This document shows positions 60,895 through 64,000 of a DNA stretch of 64,000 bases, piece by piece. Each line of letters opens with the position of its first letter. Position 1 is the stretch's first letter. Under the pieces are notes generated by a model that was given only the letters and a program-made list of their open reading frames with translations, searched no databases and was not told the DNA's origin. Source of the DNA: Bacteroides faecium (GTDB lineage: Bacteria; Bacteroidota; Bacteroidia; Bacteroidales; Bacteroidaceae); the NCBI RefSeq assembly GCF_012113595.1, contig NZ_CP050831.1, forward strand, positions 4,898,001-4,962,000, in the 5' to 3' direction. The position numbers and the translations under genes are program-made.

Positions 60895-63306
60895 TTACTC
60901 ATTTTTCATTATCAATGCCGGATTAATACGAACGGCTTTACGAACCTGCCATAATAATGTTCCCAATGACACAACCAATGTCAGTATAAAGCCTGCCACG
61001 AAAAGCTCTATGCTTATAGGAGCTTTCACTGCAAAATCTTTAGTATAGTCATCAATAATATAATAGACTAAAGGTATCGCGACCGCAAATGCCGCTCCCA
61101 AGATATAAAGATACTTCTTTACTAATAACATAGTGATTTGCCTGCCAGTAGCACCATTCACTTTACGTAACGCAATCTCCCGATATCGTTGACGAATATC
61201 ATATAATGACAATCCGAACAGTCCGAGACAGGAAACACAGATTGCCAATCCGGCAAAGGTTACATAGATACGGGTAGTTCTTTTGTCTTCATCATACAAC
61301 TTTTTAACTTCATCTTCCACAAACGAGTAATCAAATTCTCCCTGCCCCAGCACTTCACTATGCAACTCTTTCAGAAAATCAATTGCTTCTTTACGCTTCC
61401 CTTCTACTATTGTCGCTATCAATGGATTGGTCGGATTATCTCCTTTATCATATAATATAGCCAAAGGAGCATCTCCTTTCGCCAAATGTCCCGTCCGAAA
61501 GTCCTCTATCACTCCTACCACCTCGAAAGGCGGATTTTCCCCTTCATTTATCCCCATACTCCACCATAAGCGTGATTCCGGCTGTAATAAAGCCTCCTTT
61601 ATATTCTTTATCTGAAATAGCTTCATAGCTGTTTCATTGATAATCATTTTATACTGGGCAAACCGATCCTTGTCATTCCACTCCCTTCCCTCTTTCAGTT
61701 TCAACCCAAACATATCCATATACTCTTTATCAGCATTCATAAGGGCAACTTTGTGTTTTTCACCGTTAGCTGCTTCCATATTAATCTGAGGTTCTAAATT
61801 TATAGGTATTTCACCATAGCTCCAAGTAATGAACAAAGGACACGCATCCATTTTCTGTTTAATGACTTGTTCTTTATGTTGTTCCAAATCGCGTTCTTTC
61901 TGCCACTCTTCATCACTTGTATATCTTTTGTTCTGTGTCTCGTGTGACAGGAACTGACAGGATATAATATCCTTTACCCGATAGCCCAAATCAGCATGAA
62001 GCATCGTATATAGCTGGCGTACAAAATACAATGAAACCACAATCAAACAGAAAGTGATGATATACTGAACGAATAGAAAAAACGTACGGGATACAATGGA
62101 ATGTCCTCCAACATTGACCGAACGCAACGATGTAATCGGTGAAGAGTAATTGTACCTTAGAAAAGGATAGATAGATGTGACTAACGGCAATCCGAACAAT
62201 AAAATAAAGGACAGTAATAAATCAAATTTTATATCCGGTTTCACAGGAATTGAATATACAGTTGCAAATAGCCCGGCTGTAGCCTCTATCAACATCCATA
62301 TAATCAGCATCGAAGTAGCGACCATGCACAGATTCTCCACATATATTTGGGAAAATATCTGGAAGCCACTAGCACCATACACTTTTTTAACCCCAAATTC
62401 ACGTGCCCGCTTCAGTATAATAACCGTGTAGATATTGATAAAATTGAAGATTCCGACCAGTAACAGCATACATGCCACAACAGACAGAACAATAATATGC
62501 TCCTTATTACCTCTCAAGAAAAAACCGGATACAGAACTTACAACTTTATTAAAATATAACTCTTTCAAAGGAAAAAGTCTGAATTGTATAGGTGAATGAC
62601 TAAAACAGATCAACGATTGTGGTTTAGAAATCTTCTCATTAAATTTGTTCAACTCTGTGCCTTTAACTAAACGTGCTATACAAAATCCCATTCGGCTCCA
62701 ATCCATATATTTCCCCTGATTCACAGGAGTTATCAAGTCGAATTGCAAAGAGGATTTAGTATCCGGTTCATCTACAATTCCCCGTATGGTAAGTGTATAG
62801 CCTGCGGAAGAAACAAGTTGCTTCCCAAGCGGATTCTCATCCTTGAAAAGATGCTTTGCATATTTTCGGGTAATGATTGCATCATCCGGACGCTGGATAG
62901 CCTTGATACCAGAAATAACAGGATAGTCCATTATTTGTAAAAACAAACTATCCGTCACTAAAACATTGGCCTGAAAACGATGCTTATCAACTATGATATA
63001 ATCATCTTTAAAAGAAATGCAATACGAATACTTTTCTATTTCCGGATTCTTCATCGGATCTATAAAATTAGGATCATTATTCCTGTCTGTATTATCAATT
63101 ATTGAAATATGACCGTTACTCCTTTGAGCCGTCAATATATATAATTGATCCAAGTCTTTACAGAAATGGTCAACAGTCACTTCCTGATGGATATAGCGCA
63201 CAATTATTAACGTTGCCGCCACACTAATGGCAAGTCCTACAATATTGATTAGCGTATAAATTCTGAAACGAAACAGAGCCTTGATAACTGATAGCTGGTT
63301 CTTCAT
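60895..63306 (-). CDS. FtsX/MacB-type ABC transporter permease
   Basis: The 803-residue protein has the duplicated FtsX plan. A first helix (FRIYTLINIVGLAISVAATLIIV) is followed by a MacB-type periplasmic domain (about 40-260), three helices (near 275, 325 and 370), then a second half with another periplasmic domain and four-helix end. The end motif LSLYDIRQRYREIALRKVNGATGRQI marks FtsX permeases. Such proteins work with a separate MacB-like ATPase, not in this window, and often act as mechanotransmission or export permeases. The gene lies 24 bp after a second permease gene of the same type. Confidence 0.9.
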   Translation of the reverse strand: MKNQLSVIKALFRFRIYTLINIVGLAISVAATLIIVRYIHQEVTVDHFCKDLDQLYILTAQRSNGHISIIDNTDRNNDPNFIDPMKNPEIEKYSYCISFKDDYIIVDKHRFQANVLVTDSLFLQIMDYPVISGIKAIQRPDDAIITRKYAKHLFKDENPLGKQLVSSAGYTLTIRGIVDEPDTKSSLQFDLITPVNQGKYMDWSRMGFCIARLVKGTELNKFNEKISKPQSLICFSHSPIQFRLFPLKELYFNKVVSSVSGFFLRGNKEHIIVLSVVACMLLLVGIFNFINIYTVIILKRAREFGVKKVYGASGFQIFSQIYVENLCMVATSMLIIWMLIEATAGLFATVYSIPVKPDIKFDLLLSFILLFGLPLVTSIYPFLRYNYSSPITSLRSVNVGGHSIVSRTFFLFVQYIITFCLIVVSLYFVRQLYTMLHADLGYRVKDIISCQFLSHETQNKRYTSDEEWQKERDLEQHKEQVIKQKMDACPLFITWSYGEIPINLEPQINMEAANGEKHKVALMNADKEYMDMFGLKLKEGREWNDKDRFAQYKMIINETAMKLFQIKNIKEALLQPESRLWWSMGINEGENPPFEVVGVIEDFRTGHLAKGDAPLAILYDKGDNPTNPLIATIVEGKRKEAIDFLKELHSEVLGQGEFDYSFVEDEVKKLYDEDKRTTRIYVTFAGLAICVSCLGLFGLSLYDIRQRYREIALRKVNGATGRQITMLLVKKYLYILGAAFAVAIPLVYYIIDDYTKDFAVKAPISIELFVAGFILTLVVSLGTLLWQVRKAVRINPALIMKNE

Positions 63307-63330
63307 ATTGCTTTTTATTAAATAATATTC

Positions 63331-64000
63331 TTACTCGCTTTTGATTACTTCCGCCGGATTCTGCCGGGCAGCTTTCCATACCCGACAACCTATACATAGC
63401 AGAATAAAAAGTCCTGTAACTCCAAATACGGCTACATATATCCATACCTCAATAGACGTCTGCCTTACATACTGAGCAATCCACTGTTTCATTAAAACAT
63501 AGCCGACAGGAAACGCTATTATAACTGCTAGCACCAACAAAAATAAATATTCACGGAAAAACAGTTGAAGAATATGATATACCTGTGCCCCGTTGACTCT
63601 ACGTATGGCAATCTCCTTACGGCGTTGTTCACAAGATAATGTTACCAAGGAAAATATCCCAAACAAGGAAATCAAGATACAAACGAATGATACGAAACTC
63701 AACAACTTCATTAAAGCATTCTCCGAACGGAGATATTTATCATATTCTTCTTCCTCATTAAACAATCGTAAATAGGCATTCGGAAAATCTTCTTTATGCA
63801 TGGCCTCAATCGCTTTCCGGCATTCGTTCCAGGAACCTTCCTCATATTTAAACAAAATACTGGCACGAAACAGCAGATAATCTTGCGCTTGAGGTTGTTG
63901 GAAAGCGATACATCCCGGAACACTTGTAGGCGGTTGATAACAGAAATTCCGGACAACTCCTACCACTCTATATGAATGAAGATTTTTGCCATCCTTCTCA
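63331..64000 (-). CDS. FtsX/MacB-type ABC permease, C-terminal part
   Basis: The frame is open to the window edge; the 5' end is missing. The visible part starts in the periplasmic domain (DGKNLHSYRVVGVVRNFCYQP). It then has a helix (LLSFVSFVCILISLFGIFSLVTL), the FtsX motif SCEQRRKEIAIRRVNGAQVYHI, two further helices (REYLFLLVLAVIIAFPVGYVLM and VWIYVAVFGVTGLFILLCIGC) and the typical end ARQNPAEVIKSE. It is a tandem paralogue of the downstream permease. Confidence 0.9.
   Translation of the reverse strand, partial: EKDGKNLHSYRVVGVVRNFCYQPPTSVPGCIAFQQPQAQDYLLFRASILFKYEEGSWNECRKAIEAMHKEDFPNAYLRLFNEEEEYDKYLRSENALMKLLSFVSFVCILISLFGIFSLVTLSCEQRRKEIAIRRVNGAQVYHILQLFFREYLFLLVLAVIIAFPVGYVLMKQWIAQYVRQTSIEVWIYVAVFGVTGLFILLCIGCRVWKAARQNPAEVIKSE

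Overview
The window is chromosomal DNA of a Bacteroides species, probably close to the B. thetaiotaomicron / B. ovatus group. The gene content points there: a complete bat aerotolerance operon, a serine palmitoyltransferase, a DUF4295 ribosomal-type protein beside rpmB and rpmG, an orphan HsdR_N protein and a LruC-type lipoprotein. The promoters agree. About twenty genes are preceded by the Bacteroidota primary-sigma -7 box TAnnTTTG, sometimes with a TTG/TTTG -33 box about 20 bp upstream, and leaders are AT-rich without strong Shine-Dalgarno sequences. I see no phage, insertion sequence, CRISPR array or rRNA operon. The species cannot be resolved from the sequence alone.

Layout. 1-120: the start of a TamB-like gene leaving the window. 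178-7344 (+): tsaD, cinA, rpmB-rpmG-DUF4295, then ftsY-rimO-HU and a membrane HU/LysM fusion. 7471-16238 (+): moxR, DUF58, a DUF4381-like gene and batA-E, closed by a terminator. 16298-17877 (+): a small DNA-binding-like protein and a DUF2007/UspA protein. 17974-21858 (-): gyrA followed by a secreted TPR protein. 22174-29740 (+): clpC, htpG, a patatin/beta-barrel protein and three tandem tRNA-Arg(ACG) genes. 29936-30064: a repeat cluster and terminator. 30112-33093 (-): ligA, dapA. 33116-33875 (+): trmD. 34036-36366 (-): pyrK-pyrD and an XRE regulator behind a 1.2-kb AT-rich gap. 37401-39344 (-): amn-holA. 39295-39926 (+): an orphan HsdR_N protein, then nested palindromes. 39963-45710 (-): an RND tripartite efflux operon. 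45798-47809 (-): nif3 and a zinc-ribbon coiled-coil protein. 47854-48587: a lipoprotein followed by two repeat families. 48586-50341 (-): fetA-fetB and a small protein. 50484-52141 (+): a LruC-like lipoprotein ending in a 48-bp perfect palindrome. 52194-52703 (-): a 36-residue membrane peptide and a candidate structured RNA. 52844-55582 (+): a DUF2148 protein, then agmatine deiminase and N-carbamoylputrescine amidase. 55606-58920 (-): aspS-gtrA and a lipid kinase. 59015-60362 (+): serine palmitoyltransferase. 60382-64000 (-): a small lipoprotein and two FtsX-type ABC permeases, the last one cut by the window edge.

Most genes are housekeeping (translation, replication, proteostasis, pyrimidine and lysine synthesis). 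The clearest joint functions are the bat complex at the envelope, the two-step agmatine-to-putrescine route, the efflux pump, the two-subunit dihydroorotate dehydrogenase, and a divergent lipid pair (serine palmitoyltransferase and a DAGK-family lipid kinase). The least explained items are the membrane-anchored HU-LysM fusion, the candidate RNA at 52385-52690 with its neighbouring micro-ORF, and four separate intergenic repeat or palindrome clusters.
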